A stretch of 64,000 bases of DNA from Mauremys mutica (taxonomy: Eukaryota > Chordata > Testudines > Geoemydidae): assembly GCF_020497125.1 (NCBI RefSeq), contig NC_059075.1, forward strand, positions 69,025,321-69,089,320, written 5' to 3'. Of this stretch, positions 1 through 11,295 are shown one piece after another. The notes beneath the pieces were generated by a model. It ran no database searches and was not told where the DNA came from. It saw only the letters and a list, made by a program, of their open reading frames with translations. The position numbers and the translations under genes were made by a program. Position 1 is the first letter of the stretch. Each line of letters starts with the position of its first letter.

Positions 1-679
1 ATCTGTCAGTCTTGGTGAGCTAGTCTCAATACAAAACACACAAAAACATCCAAGGGAGCCAGTTAACATAAAGTATATCCACATCTGGGCATAAGTTAGG
101 GATTGGCTCAGTCTCAAGCAGACCACAGGAATGTGAAAACATAAAGGTAGTTTTAAAGCCACTTCTCCTCAACCCCCTGATCTTGCTCTAAGTGCAGTCC
201 ATGCTGACTTGGTGGGAAACAAGGAGATTCCATCAGTCAAATTGTCCTATTTTAGTTCACTGGTGAGCAAGAAACACAAAGTTCTTCACAACACCAGTTT
301 GAAACATTTGTTTTTTTTCTTTTCATCACTAAACAGTATATTTATTACCAAGAGATTCATCACCACCTGAGAGTTCAACCAGTGCAGTTACCTAAGCTGG
401 AATTTCCTAATTGTGGTCCTCTCTTCACAAACACAACACAGCATTTGCTATGTCAAGCTTTTAAACACTGGGCGTGCATCAACCACTCTCAACTGAAAGG
501 CTATCACTATACTGATTTATTCAAACACAGCACTGTCGCACGGTGTCATCTTCAGTACTTTTCCCATGAAAGTGGCTTGCCATTAAATTGGACGTCTGCC
601 GCATCCTCCCTCTCTTCCTAGTGAGATCCCTTCTTGTGTACAACAACATTACAAAAAATACAGGGCCACTTCCTTAGAG
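1..679. other. No gene or repeat recognised
   Basis: AT-rich sequence with only short chance open frames. The longest (382-621, plus, 79 codons) has no recognisable domain and no flanking splice or promoter context. I see nothing supportable here. Confidence 0.6.
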
Positions 680-756
680 ATTGTAAATCTACGTTGCTTC
701 ACTGACTTCAATGGAGCTATGCTGATCTACAGCTGTGGCCAGATCCTCAGCATGTA
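680..756. repeat. Palindromic interspersed repeat, fragment
   Basis: Contains the blocks CTTCAATGGAGCTATGCTGAT and CCAGATCCTCAGC, which also occur in the imperfect palindrome at 14920-14994. I infer a degraded copy of a short palindromic dispersed family common in turtle-like DNA. Its class is unknown and it has no coding potential. Confidence 0.4.
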
Positions 757-2395
757 CCACTAATGAACAGCAAACGGGAAAAGTTTGGAGAAACAAAGTC
801 CAAATTTATATTTAATTCAACCCCAAATTTATTATTATACACATTTCTAAGGCACCCAGACCCAAAATCTGGTAGAACTTTTTAAGATCAACAGCAAATA
901 ACCTTTGGGGGAGCAGCATATCCTCATATAACCCTTCTCAACAACCAAACTATCTGCCAAGAAGACAGAATACCAGCCAAAAACTAGTTTAAAAGATGAT
1001 TAGCAATACAGTAATTCATTGCAAATAAGAAAGCCACAATGGACAGGTCAGATCTAACCTCAGCTGTTTGTCTTCTAATAGCATGTGTTGATAATACTCT
1101 CACAGATAGCAGATGTTCTATAAAGCTGTCACTGGAACTAAACAACATAACATTATTGATAGACGTTTACTGTTTGAAACCCTTACCAAGTAATCCGGAG
1201 CTGTAATCTGAATACCCAAGTAGGAAACAGAATTGTAGTATTCTTCACTTCTGCAGAGCATATTAATCTGTAATCAAATGGTTCTTCCAAGCTATCAAAA
1301 GAGCCACAATCAGAAAAAAAAATGTAAGAGACACCATTAGCAAGGCCAGTAATTGAATAGCACTGTATTGAGGTGGCTGCATGGATTTGTTCCATCAAGA
1401 GGCTGTTTGAAGCCGAGTTATTGTTCTATCTTTATAGCAGAGTATCAAGTGTTTAAGTCTTCAATGCAGCATAAGAGGGCTAATAGTCACCCCCAGCATG
1501 GTGCCAGCCCCCAAAATGAGCTATTAATGAAGACTGAGTGCTAAAATGAAACACGTTAAAAGGATTCACCCCCCGCCTCACTTTTTTAACCTAACAGGAG
1601 CAATCTTTTCCATAAATAAGAGTCATAAAAGATGATATGGGAACAAACACAGTATGTTAAATAATCAAACAGGAATAAAAACGACAACTAGCATGTCTGT
1701 ATTTGGGGACCATTTGGTCACCTTGCTTTCCAGTGGTTATACAAAGCAAAGTGTACAAAAGGAAGGCAGAACTGAGGTACTGAATAAGGCAAGAGGCAGG
1801 TGAAGAGGTTGCAAGAGAAAAAACAACAACATTTCAGTGAAAATAAGTAAAGAGGGCAGGGCACAATGAAAAGCCATTCTTAGTTTTGGCTAGATTTATT
1901 GAAAGAAGGAGCTGTTGGGTCAGGGCTCCCTGAAGAGCATGAATACAGGGAGGAAAATGACACTAATAGATATTTTCCCCATCTTCACAATTTAATTAGG
2001 AATAGTAAAGAACCTGTTGCTGTTAGTCAATTTGTTCAGGTTTTTAATTGCCCCCTTCTTTTACTGTTACATATGCAGGGCAGCCAAAGCTGAGCCCTGA
2101 AGACACTTCAGGATTGTATGAAGCGGAAAAAACTATTACATTAAACATAAACAAAAGTGTTGGCATGCAAATAGTTCTCCTTGCATAACCGACAGAGGCA
2201 GATGCAGCAACATGAGAATGTTTCCAAAATACGTAAAGAGGAAGGGGAAAAAATTAAGAGTTTTGGGTAAGAAAGAAAACTACTTTCCAGCTGTGGCACT
2301 TGTGATCCAAACAGGTCTGAATGATAAGGAAAATATTTGCTTTCATTCACACTGGAAATCCGGAACTAAGAGGAAATGCAAACAGAGCTAAAATG
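757..2395. other. Unannotated non-coding stretch
   Basis: AT-rich with stop codons in all frames. Open frames of 60-70 codons overlap on both strands and resemble no family. I recognised no repeat termini. Confidence 0.5.
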
Positions 2396-2620
2396 ATAAT
2401 ACTTTGCACTTCTACAGCACCTTCCTTCTTTACAAACATTAAATGAATTGAGGCTCACAATCCTGCTGTTGGGTAAGCATTTTATGGATAGGGAAACTGA
2501 AGCACAGAGAAGTTAAATGACTTCCCTACATTTATGTAGTAAGTCTGTGACAGGAGTGGGAACTGAACCCAATTTCTAGTCCTAGGTTTTAACAAGACCA
2601 CCCTTGCTCACTGTAACTAT
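2396..2620 (-). repeat. MIR/CORE-SINE-like ancient repeat, antisense
   Basis: Reads like the reverse complement of a MIR-type element. A segment resembling CTTCTACAGCACCTTCC leads into TTTACAAACATTAA, then GGGAAACTGAAGCACAGAGA with AGTTAAATGACTT, then a gradient toward GAACTGAACCCA. This order is typical of MIR-like repeats in amniotes. The copy is heavily diverged, so the subfamily is not called. Confidence 0.6.
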
Positions 2621-3753
2621 TACTACTTCAAATGAAGCCCTTTTAAATGATACCTAAATGATACTGGTACTGTTTGAACTTTACATATAGTCTCTAAGCC
2701 AAGATTTGGGGAGAGGCAGAACAAGCCTTCACATAAAGCAGCCGTTTTGTCTCAGTTCTCTAGTGAGGATCTGGAAGGAGACACCACACTGGTCTCACTG
2801 AGGAGCTCATGCATGAACTGACCAGATTACTGACTGGTTCCTTCAATTTCCATAACAAAAACTAAGGAAGAATCATTCTTAAATGGAGATCAACAGAACA
2901 GCCACCCCAGGCAGATGGGCAGTACTACTGAAGAGATGTCAGCTACAATGCTCAATCTTGACACTTGCTGGACAGAGAGCCTTGATCTCACTTGCTTAAA
3001 TGGATCCTTCCAATAGGGAGCAAACACTGAGCTGAATTTATATAACTGTGTTCATATCCGTATTATGGCTTAATATTAAACCTGAAAAACAAATTCAGTC
3101 AGGCCAACAGACTACATGCTCTGCCTATCTGTTTATTAGTGTAGATGTATTTACTGGTGAGATGTGCACTTTTTAACTCCAGCACAACAGTTAATGTGAG
3201 ATCACAGTGTGGCACATAATTCAATTATTATATTATTATATTTTAAAACCATGTTAATGCATACATTTAACTTCTAAAAAAATATTGAGAATTCTATGGT
3301 TGTGAATCATGAAAGATGCTGGATTGTCATCTACGGAGAGTCAAGTCACCTGTTTATCTTCCGAGCAGGTACAGCATAAGTAGTAGCAATATAAACTCCT
3401 CCCATCAAGGTCTCACATCCCAGTCCTGGAGGGATTACCTCCATGGTTTATTCAACCATTAAGCCTGCCAGAAGGGGCCCAGTTAGCACCAACCGTGGTA
3501 GTAGTTTTAGTGATGTTGAAACCTGTCTACTGGGCTCTTGGCTAAGACCACCAAATTGATTTACCAAGTGGTAAATATAAGATTTGAAGGGTAATATTTA
3601 CATCCTGGTTAGGAACAAGAAAGAACAGCAGCATGAAGTTCAATTACTGAAATATCAAGACAAGATAGATTTTCATTGTGTATACTGGCCCAGATGTCCA
3701 ATTAGCTTCCTTACACATCTCCCCAGACAATAGGGATGTCTTGCTAGTGCTTC
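2621..3753. other. Unannotated non-coding stretch
   Basis: No coding region or bounded element recognised. The part at about 3310-3620 has higher GC and could be an unrecognised old repeat, but I see no termini. Confidence 0.45.
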
Positions 3754-4340
3754 TGTCACAGCTTGGCCCGGTCCATCACTCTAGACAAACACCCAACTGT
3801 GGTGAGTGGCCCCAACCACCAAATCCCATGTGATTCTAAGCCCAGTGGACCCAGCTAGTGACTGATCACTATCCCTAGTTCTAAATCTCTAAGGCACACT
3901 CCCAGGTGTAGACCCCATATATGACACCCTTCTTGGGTAGTGGGACTCCCCAGTCCAGCTGCCTTAGACCCCAGAACAAGTCTCACAGCTCTCCTGAACC
4001 ACCAGTTGCTTGGACACATTCCCCCAGAGTCCACCTGGCTGTAGGAGCTCTGGTTTCCTAGTTATACCCTCTGTGGACAATGTGACAGTAAAGCAAGGAA
4101 CACAGGCTTAGCAAAGGAATTCTTAACCACAAATACATTACTCTTTAAAAAGCATAAGAGAACTTCAGATCTACTAAAACTCCCTGCCCTCCCCAGTCTG
4201 AGCTCACACCATCTGAGAGTCCAGGTTCTGGTTGGTGTCTTTTGGTGCGGCAAAGTGTCTCCTGCATTACTTGTCTTCTGCCTCTTTTGCATAAAAGTAT
4301 AGTGCAGAATGTGCAATTGCATAACCTCCTGGGCAGTATA
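3754..4340. repeat. LTR-like repeat, probably endogenous retroelement remnant
   Basis: A GC-richer block that starts at TGTCACAGC (3754) and contains a reciprocal TGTGACAG at 4081, followed by roughly 250 bases that look like a continuation of the same repeat. The CCCCAGTCC and CACTCCCAGGTGTAGACC stretches resemble LTR-type repeats I associate with turtle genomes. No gag, pol or env coding is visible. Boundaries and the retroelement class are inference; it could be another GC-rich dispersed repeat. Confidence 0.4.
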
Positions 4341-4359
4341 CAAGTCCTGGTTGCCAGCC

Positions 4360-4444
4360 TGAAGATTTGTATTGGGAGATATCAGAAATGCTAGTTAATA
4401 GAGATTTCCAGTTGATAAAGTACCGGATAACATAGCTTTTGCTG
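4360..4444. mobile_element. Tc1/mariner (pogo/Tigger-like) MITE terminal fragment
   Basis: Matches the 3' terminal part of the element ending at 22550: ATCAGAAATGCTAGTT, AAAGTACCGGATAACA, then AGCTTTTGCTG directly followed by TA at 4445-4446, as expected of TA-targeting mariner-type elements. Only one end is present, so the copy is truncated on its left. Confidence 0.6.
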
Positions 4445-4477
4445 TACTTTCAAGGTTTTGATCATTAAAATACATGC

Positions 4478-4511
4478 TTCTATCGAGTGCTTCTTTCTGC
4501 ACTCGATAGAA
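4478..4511. other. Perfect 13-bp stem hairpin
   Basis: Arms TTCTATCGAGTGC (4478-4490) and GCACTCGATAGAA (4499-4511) are exact reverse complements around an 8-nt loop TTCTTTCT. The stem does not extend well outward, so a microRNA precursor is unlikely. It lies 34 bases beyond the mariner-type fragment end. Function unknown. Confidence 0.6.
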
Positions 4512-5745
4512 ATGAACTAGGGAGGCATTAAAAAGAAGAGATAAAAGCCTGTCAATTTTCTGTATTCAATGGACTAAACAGGTCTCCTTCCTTCCAAATA
4601 GCACTCCCAGGACTTCATCAGCTAGGTTACCAATTTACAAGGGAACAGACCTTTGCAAATCAAGCCAAATCAAGAACAATTTTAACAAACATCAGAACAA
4701 AGACCAATCTTAACTCAAGCAAACACAAATTTAACACGATGTGTTTGAATTAAAGTGGGTTCAAAAGTGACTGTGTTAAAATGACATCTTCTGGTTTCAC
4801 ATTTATTCTTCCCTCTCACTCCTGAGCAAATCTGCTCATTTTACAAGTTAAAAACAGATTTTTCTTGCTGTGAGAGGATTACAAGATCAGCAATCTCTCT
4901 GAAAATTAAGCCCAGTACTTCACCACATACAATGATTCCAAAATCAGAACTCAGCTAACTATTTTGTTGATGTGTGAGAGACAATTCAGCTCAATCTTCA
5001 GCAGCTATACTGGCTCTGCAGGCTCAACAGAAGTATAGATTTATTCTGTCAATACATTGAACATCTCTCGCTCTGAAATTACAGAGAGCTATATGATGCC
5101 ATCTTTACTCATGTTAAGTAGTACCTTTCACTGCGAGCAGCACCATTGAAACTAACGTGATTTATTGCAAAGTATGGTACTATTCAGCGTAAAAGCAGCA
5201 AATCTGTCTTCAATGAACAAATATGCATTCCTAGATCATGTGTAAGATGCTTATTATTTAAGCACCAAAATGTATAATAATAATTCATATAATGCAGAGG
5301 TGTTCAATAATTTGTAGATATTTTTAGGGTCACTTTTCTGATCATGACACAATCTTCTTTAACTTTCCTTACTAACTCATCACAGCTTATCATGATTCAC
5401 GTTGCCTTGTCCTGCAGGTACGTTCATTTCAACATAGTTCAATGAAATGTCTCGATTTGCTACATACTTCCATCAATGTGGCTTTTCCCATGAGAAATTC
5501 AGTTGGCTTTCTATTAGTACATGAACAACAATGCAATAAGAAAAGGAGTAATTCCTGCCAAGTAACTCAGTTCACTTTCTTATGCAAAACAGGTAACTCC
5601 CGTTCATTAAAAAAAAAACAATTAAAATTGTTGCAGTGAAATTTGCAAGAAAGCTTTTCTCATGTTATTAGTCACCTTCAGGAAAATGAAACTAACACTG
5701 CATGTAAGAGGAAAATAATACAAAAGGTTTGTCTTCTGAGGGCTT
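4512..5745. other. Unannotated non-coding stretch
   Basis: AT-rich; short frames only. No repeat termini or conserved motif recognised. Confidence 0.5.
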
Positions 5746-5900
5746 CTCTACACAGAGATTTAGTGCATGGCAAGCCAGTGTAAATCTACAGCACTCTAGT
5801 CTGATGTGCACTAAGCTGCCATGTGGACCTTGCTAGCATTTCTGTAGTGTGCTTTGACCTCAAAGTCTCCATATGACCAACCCCTCATTCTGATGCATTA
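5746..5900. mobile_element. PIF/Harbinger-like MITE fragment
   Basis: Begins with GGGCTTCTCTACACAGAGAT, a variant of the GGGCTTGTCTACAC-type terminus seen in complete copies elsewhere in the window. It continues with a TTTAGTGCATGGCAAGCC body. No matching right terminus is found, so it is a 3'-truncated or decayed copy. Confidence 0.5.
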
Positions 5901-7204
5901 GTCCTTCATAACAAATGGCGGACATGCCTAGATATTTTCTTGCACATAAATGCCAAAGTTCCAATGCTTCCAGATTTATTACGTACTAAGTGCAGTCTTT
6001 AAAAGAAATAATGTTTCATGACAATCAAATATCAAAGTTTTCTCTATTCAGATAAGAGCCCAGAAGCTTTAAATGTTTACCCAAAGTTTGTCTGAACCCT
6101 CCAAACCTCCTGAATCTGCACTATTTGACCACAACTTCTGAAGAAGCAGCTCTCTCACAAGAGGGGCTAGCAACAACCTCTCTCGTCGTATCTTGACACT
6201 TCCAAATGGAACCCAGAAGTGCAGAAGTCATAAGAAAATAAACAAGAGTAAGACGGAAGAAAGAAATATTTCAGAACCTTCAAAAAGGTTAGTCCCAAGG
6301 GTGGGTCCAAAGTGAACAAAGAGTCTTATAGTAGCTTTCCCTCTGCAGGGTTTGTGTATGTATTGTGGCACATTAATCCCTCTTAGCTATTTGGTAGCAG
6401 GATCTACCTTGGAAGCTACCTTTTAGCAACCTTGGAAGCAGGTGTTGCAGGCACTCTAAGGACTAGGCTTTAGAGATTCTTGCCTTTGTTAGGTAGCCAA
6501 CAGATACATGCACGCTTCCAGTAAATAAGAGATTATTCTTTACTAGGGAGAGCAAAAAGGTAAAGGTTAAATACACCAGGTACAACAGACGATCTATACT
6601 ATTGTTCCTACTCAGCCCCAAAGGGAACAGTACAAAAGAGGGGTAACAAATCATGCTCAGTGGTGTTCCTCTTGCCAGATACTTTACTACCACTTCTAAT
6701 CCATTCCTCTATTGAAAAAAAGAGGAAAAATGGTTATAATGTTGTACAACAAAACATTGGAAGGGATAAACACCAAGAATTCAGGGCCAATGTAATTTTC
6801 AAAAGATCTTTTAAAATAATATATATCAGACAAAAATGGACATAACCCCAAATAATGAGAAATCCACTGAGTTCCAGGAACCCATCAGAGTCAATGTTTA
6901 TTTAATAGAGACTGTTCCCAGGCAGGACTCAATTTAAAAGAGTTGCAGTTTTCACTTTGTTACAATAATACACTGGCCCTCCCAGTTTTTGCCAAAGCCT
7001 ATATGACAGTGGCATTACTTCATTCTGTGTAGGATGGAGAAGCAGACGTGCTCTGCTTCCAGAACTTCAAACGAACTCTGTGGCACCAGTGTAGAGAAAG
7101 TACAAGAAACCATTGGCTTCAATAAAGTTCTGAAAACTTAAAGCTCTGCAATTATTCACTGTTTTATGCAACATTATGTTATACAGATGCAAAATGAGGA
7201 GCTG
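5901..7204. other. Unannotated non-coding stretch
   Basis: Nothing supportable. The antisense and sense frames at 6463-6693 and 6660-6845 lack recognisable domains. Confidence 0.5.
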
Positions 7205-7440
7205 CACTGACATTATCTGGTTACACCAGGGAACTAGGAGCCAAAATTCCTGGATTCCATTTCAGACTGTTACTAATTTACTGTATTATATTGTACCAGT
7301 CACTTAGCCCCTGTCTTCCATTATTTATCTTTAAATTAAATGAAATAATTGTCTAATTAAAGTGTTTGAAAAATTATTTGAGCTCCACTGATGAAAGATG
7401 CTGCATATTTACCAAGTGCTGTCACTTGTACCAATAAAAT
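7205..7440 (+). repeat. Highly diverged MIR-like repeat
   Basis: Order of weak matches (GGAGCCAAAATTCCTGGATT, then CAGTCACTTAGCCCCTG, then AAATGAAATAATTGTC and a GATGAAAGATGCTG tail) follows the layout of MIR-like SINEs, but identity is low. Could be chance in AT-rich DNA. Confidence 0.35.
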
Positions 7441-7603
7441 GAATACATATTTTACAAGAATTTGATTTTGTTTTTGAGTACTCCCTCCTTTTCATCATAA
7501 TTGGTTGAGGAGTATTAAACAGAACAAGATCATTATGATGACCATGATGAAGTGTGTCACAGCTGGAATGAGTAGCAACACCTACCAATAAGGTTACCTA
7601 CGT

Positions 7604-8006
7604 CAGTGGTTCTCAACCAGGGGTACGCATATCCCTGGGGGTACTCAGAAGTCTTCCATGGGTTACAGCAACTCATCTAGATATTTGCTTAGTTTTACAA
7701 CAGGCTACATGAACAGCACTAGCGAAGTCAGTACAAAGTAAAATTTCATACAGTGACTTGTTTATACTGCTCTATATACCATACACTGAAATATAAGTAC
7801 AATATTTATATTTCAATTGATTTATAATTATATGGTAAAAATGAGAAAGTAAGCAAATTTTCAGTAACACTGTGCTGTGACACTTTTGTATTTTTATGTC
7901 TGATTTTGTAAGCAAGTAGTTTTCACATGAAGTAACCTTGGGAGTACACAATACAAATCAAATTCCTGAATGAGACACAGTGATCTGGAAAGGTTGAGAG
8001 CCATTG
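7604..8006. mobile_element. hAT MITE, 403 bp, family A copy 1
   Basis: Starts CAGTGGTTCTCAACC and ends GGTTGAGAGCCATTG, an imperfect inverted pair typical of non-autonomous hAT elements. Flanking octamers ACCTACGT (7596-7603) and ACCTAACC (8007-8014) look like a decayed 8-bp TSD. The body is AT-rich and non-coding and aligns along its whole length with the copy at 29090-29494. Confidence 0.85.
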
Positions 8007-8014
8007 ACCTAACC

Positions 8015-10794
8015 ATTTCCATTCCTCAGGCCTTTTTTCAGTCATGTATAACTTTAGCAAATTTTCCAGGTGATGTCTCTGCTTGAAGAAGAATTTTATT
8101 TATTTTTAAAAAAAGGAGAATGAAGACAGTAAAGAAAAATTGTCTTTATTCACAATGTAAGTATTTGTTGAGCAGCTTTAAATAGGCCTGAAGTTTGAAA
8201 ATGTTGGCACTATAATCTAAATCTGGCCTCAGATTGCCTGGAATGTTATACTGAAACTGGGAAATTTATCTCCCATTTTTTCCTTATGCATACTCTCTCA
8301 AATGCCTTTCAGGCAAATATTTTTCTTTTTTTAATATTTGTCTTCATGAATATGGCTGATATTGAATTCACCTGTGCCTATTAAATAATAAATAAAGTAA
8401 TGAACCAGGGAATTTTATAACAGAGAGACGCCATAAACACATATTCTACTGACTGCATTTCAGAGAGTCCTATCCTAGAGAGCAATATCTCCCTTGTCTA
8501 CATGAAGTGAAAGCACAAGACAGAACAACAACAAACCAGACCAACCTTTTGGAGTTAATACTTCTTTACAATCTCCTTCTGAATTCAAGCTGGTAGTGGG
8601 ATACCACCTCAGTGAAAACAACAGGTAAGGATGTTAATTCCTTTTACAGATTTCATACAATTTAAAAGAATTCATTATAACCTTTTTCCACAGTAAAGAA
8701 TGTCAACAACAAATATCTTGCACATTCTTTCTCTTAAGACATGTGCATGTTGGAGAACAAAAACATAGGCACCTTTATTTTGGAATATTTTTCCCTCCCC
8801 AATATAACAAACCCGGATAAATCCTTTTGTAAAACATGCAAGCAATTTTCAGTCCACGTCAGCTAATTAACATGACAAGGTTTAAACATGCACTCCTCTT
8901 GCAAATGACCCACTGACCCCCTTTTTCTTCCTCCACAGGTGGGGGAAAGGAACCATTAATACATCTAAGCAAAGCACTCTGCACCTACATGTCAGTCCTA
9001 TTTCTTTCACTTCATAATCTCCTGTCAAACATTTCCAACACAATGACGGGGGAAGGGGAAAGAGAAGAAAATGGGATGTGAACTCTGATGGGAGCCAGAA
9101 ACATTTCTCATACTTTTTCAAACCAAAGTACAGGAGGTATTCAATAATAAATAAAAGCAGTCTCAGCAATTCATTTTGAAAAATTATGATTATATGGACT
9201 TGTAATATTAACAATTTTATAACATTTATAATTTATATCATTTTATAAAAATTATATGCAACCATATACACAACTCCATATTTAAGTTTGAAAGAAGCAG
9301 ATCCATTAAAAGCCTTTTTTGAACCCTCTAGAACTATTAATAGAAATAAGGTATTCCTATAAAAATAGTTGTGATTACTTTAAGAGAGGTGAAGATTATT
9401 CCCCCAACGTTTCATAAATCTAAGATTATGTTTTCAAATGCCATAAATGCATTTAAAATAAAATGTTATTTGTAATAATAATGTTGGTGTCATTATAGAT
9501 CTGAGGTAACTGTAAATGCAAATGAAGTAGCATGTACTAAGGTATCAGAAGCTGAATTTTAAAACCACAAATACAACAATTGAGGTACCAAATGTTCCCT
9601 AAGCAGATCATAATTGTTAAACAAATTGGAAAAACTTGTCAAAAGGATTGGATCAGCTACAGTAAGTAATCTGGAGCACTAAATTGAGACCAGGATACAA
9701 AAGTATTATGGAGAGATTAACATTGCATAAGCTCTAATAAGGTCTATAAACCTGTGACTGAAACTGGGTAGTTATTTAGTGGGGGAAACTTCCTCATCCT
9801 CCTGCAGCAGATTTGGTGCACAAGGCTATTTACTGAATTCTTAGTTTACCTGATGGATCTGCTGCAGTGCATTATCTCTGCACTTGATGAAGCCAAGTAG
9901 GTGAGAACTATCATCTAGAACAGGTCCAGAGCCAATGCTAACGAACAATGCAGTGATCATAGTTGGGCTGAAATTAGCCAATATTTGAAACAATATTTGG
10001 AAGATCTGAAAGTCAACAAGGAAGGAAACTGTTTCAGAAATGGGAGGACAACAACAATTATATTAAGAGCTAGTCAGGCAGGTGGCTTCACTGGTGAAGA
10101 TGAGCCCAGGTCAAATATTTGCTGCAAGGGAATTGATCGGGAAAATTCAAAAGACATGGGATAGATGGCATTACCACTATTGTACTCACAGAGCATCCAA
10201 AAAGTTGCTGCAACCACCATCATCTATGTGACAGTAAAATACTGGATGCAGCAGGCTGCAAAATGAGGAACTGAACACAGGAATTGGGAAAGTAGTGGCA
10301 CAAACAGGGCACAGATAGTGACCACACAATCAAAATAATCCAAACAATGGGATCAACTCTAACCTACTAACCATTATTAGAAAGAAAAATGTCAGATCCA
10401 TAAACAACAGGCCTGCAAAAAAACCCAACAACTTTGGAACCACAACCGGAGAGCATAGCTAATTGAAGAAATATGTCTAGTTGCATGGTACTTAGATAAA
10501 GCAAAGACAGTCCATAGTGGGAAGCAAATGCCCAAGTGAGTCTCCTAAATCAAACTAGATGAAAAGGCATTTGTTTACCCCCTGTGCAAAAGCAAACATT
10601 TACTGAATTACTGGGAGTGGAGGGGAATCTTGGCCTTTGGGAAAGGAATGGGGCCAGTATTCTTTAGGAAGGATAGACTGAGGTAAACTGCAATCTACCC
10701 AGCCACTGTACATAATATGAAACACAAGGTGAATTATATGTGCCATTCTTATTAAATAATGAACAGAAGAGACCAGTGATTGGTTTTACTACAA
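8015..10794. other. Long unannotated non-coding stretch
   Basis: About 2.8 kb, AT-rich, with stops in all frames. The 110-codon minus frame at 8882-9214 is hydrophobic by composition and shows no domain, so I do not call a gene. Regulatory sequence cannot be judged from sequence alone. Confidence 0.5.
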
Positions 10795-10799
10795 CACAA

Positions 10800-10985
10800 A
10801 CTAAGAACATAGACTGTGTCATACCAAATCAGACCAATGGTCAACCTAGTCCAGTAACAAGTTTATGACCGTGGCTGGTACCAGATGCTTCAGAGGAAGG
10901 TATAAGAAACCCTGCAATAGTTAGTTATGGAATAACCAGTTCTTAGAAAAAAGTTCCTTCCTAACCCCCAGCAGTTAGTGGGATG
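10800..10985 (+). repeat. Sauropsid interspersed repeat, probable LINE fragment
   Basis: Opens AAGAACATAGACTG and continues CAAATCAGACCAATGGTCAA, CTAGTCCAGTA, and GGTACCAGATGCTTCAGAGG. This word order recurs in a dispersed repeat I know from turtles and crocodilians. I cannot place it in a LINE family with certainty. Confidence 0.5.
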
Positions 10986-11179
10986 GTTTATGTCCTGAAG
11001 TACAAGTGTTTAATTCTAAGAACTTCTTTTAATTCTTACTGCTGTAACTGCAGATGTTCACCCTATCCATATGCACTGGGATTTCAAAAGGAATCCCTAC
11101 TAGTCAGACACCCAATTCCCATTGAAATTCCGTGGGGCTGTCTGGTTCATTCAAATTGCAGATTTTCAGAGCACGGAAA

Positions 11180-11295
11180 ATATCTCTTCCTATGTGTATA
11201 TGGACAGCACCCAGCACAAAGGGGCCCTGATCTCAGTGGTCCCTCTAGGCACTACTATAATACAAATAAAGTAATAAAACAACAACATCCTACTA
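11180..11295 (+). repeat. MIR-like repeat tail, sense
   Basis: Carries GGACAGCACCCAGCACAAAG, GGGGCCCTGATCTCAG and CTCTAGGCACTACTATAATA followed by ACAAATAAAGTAATAAAA. It is the reverse-complement counterpart of the 5' parts of the copies at 19488-19685 and 33185-33460, which confirms a shared family. Confidence 0.6.
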
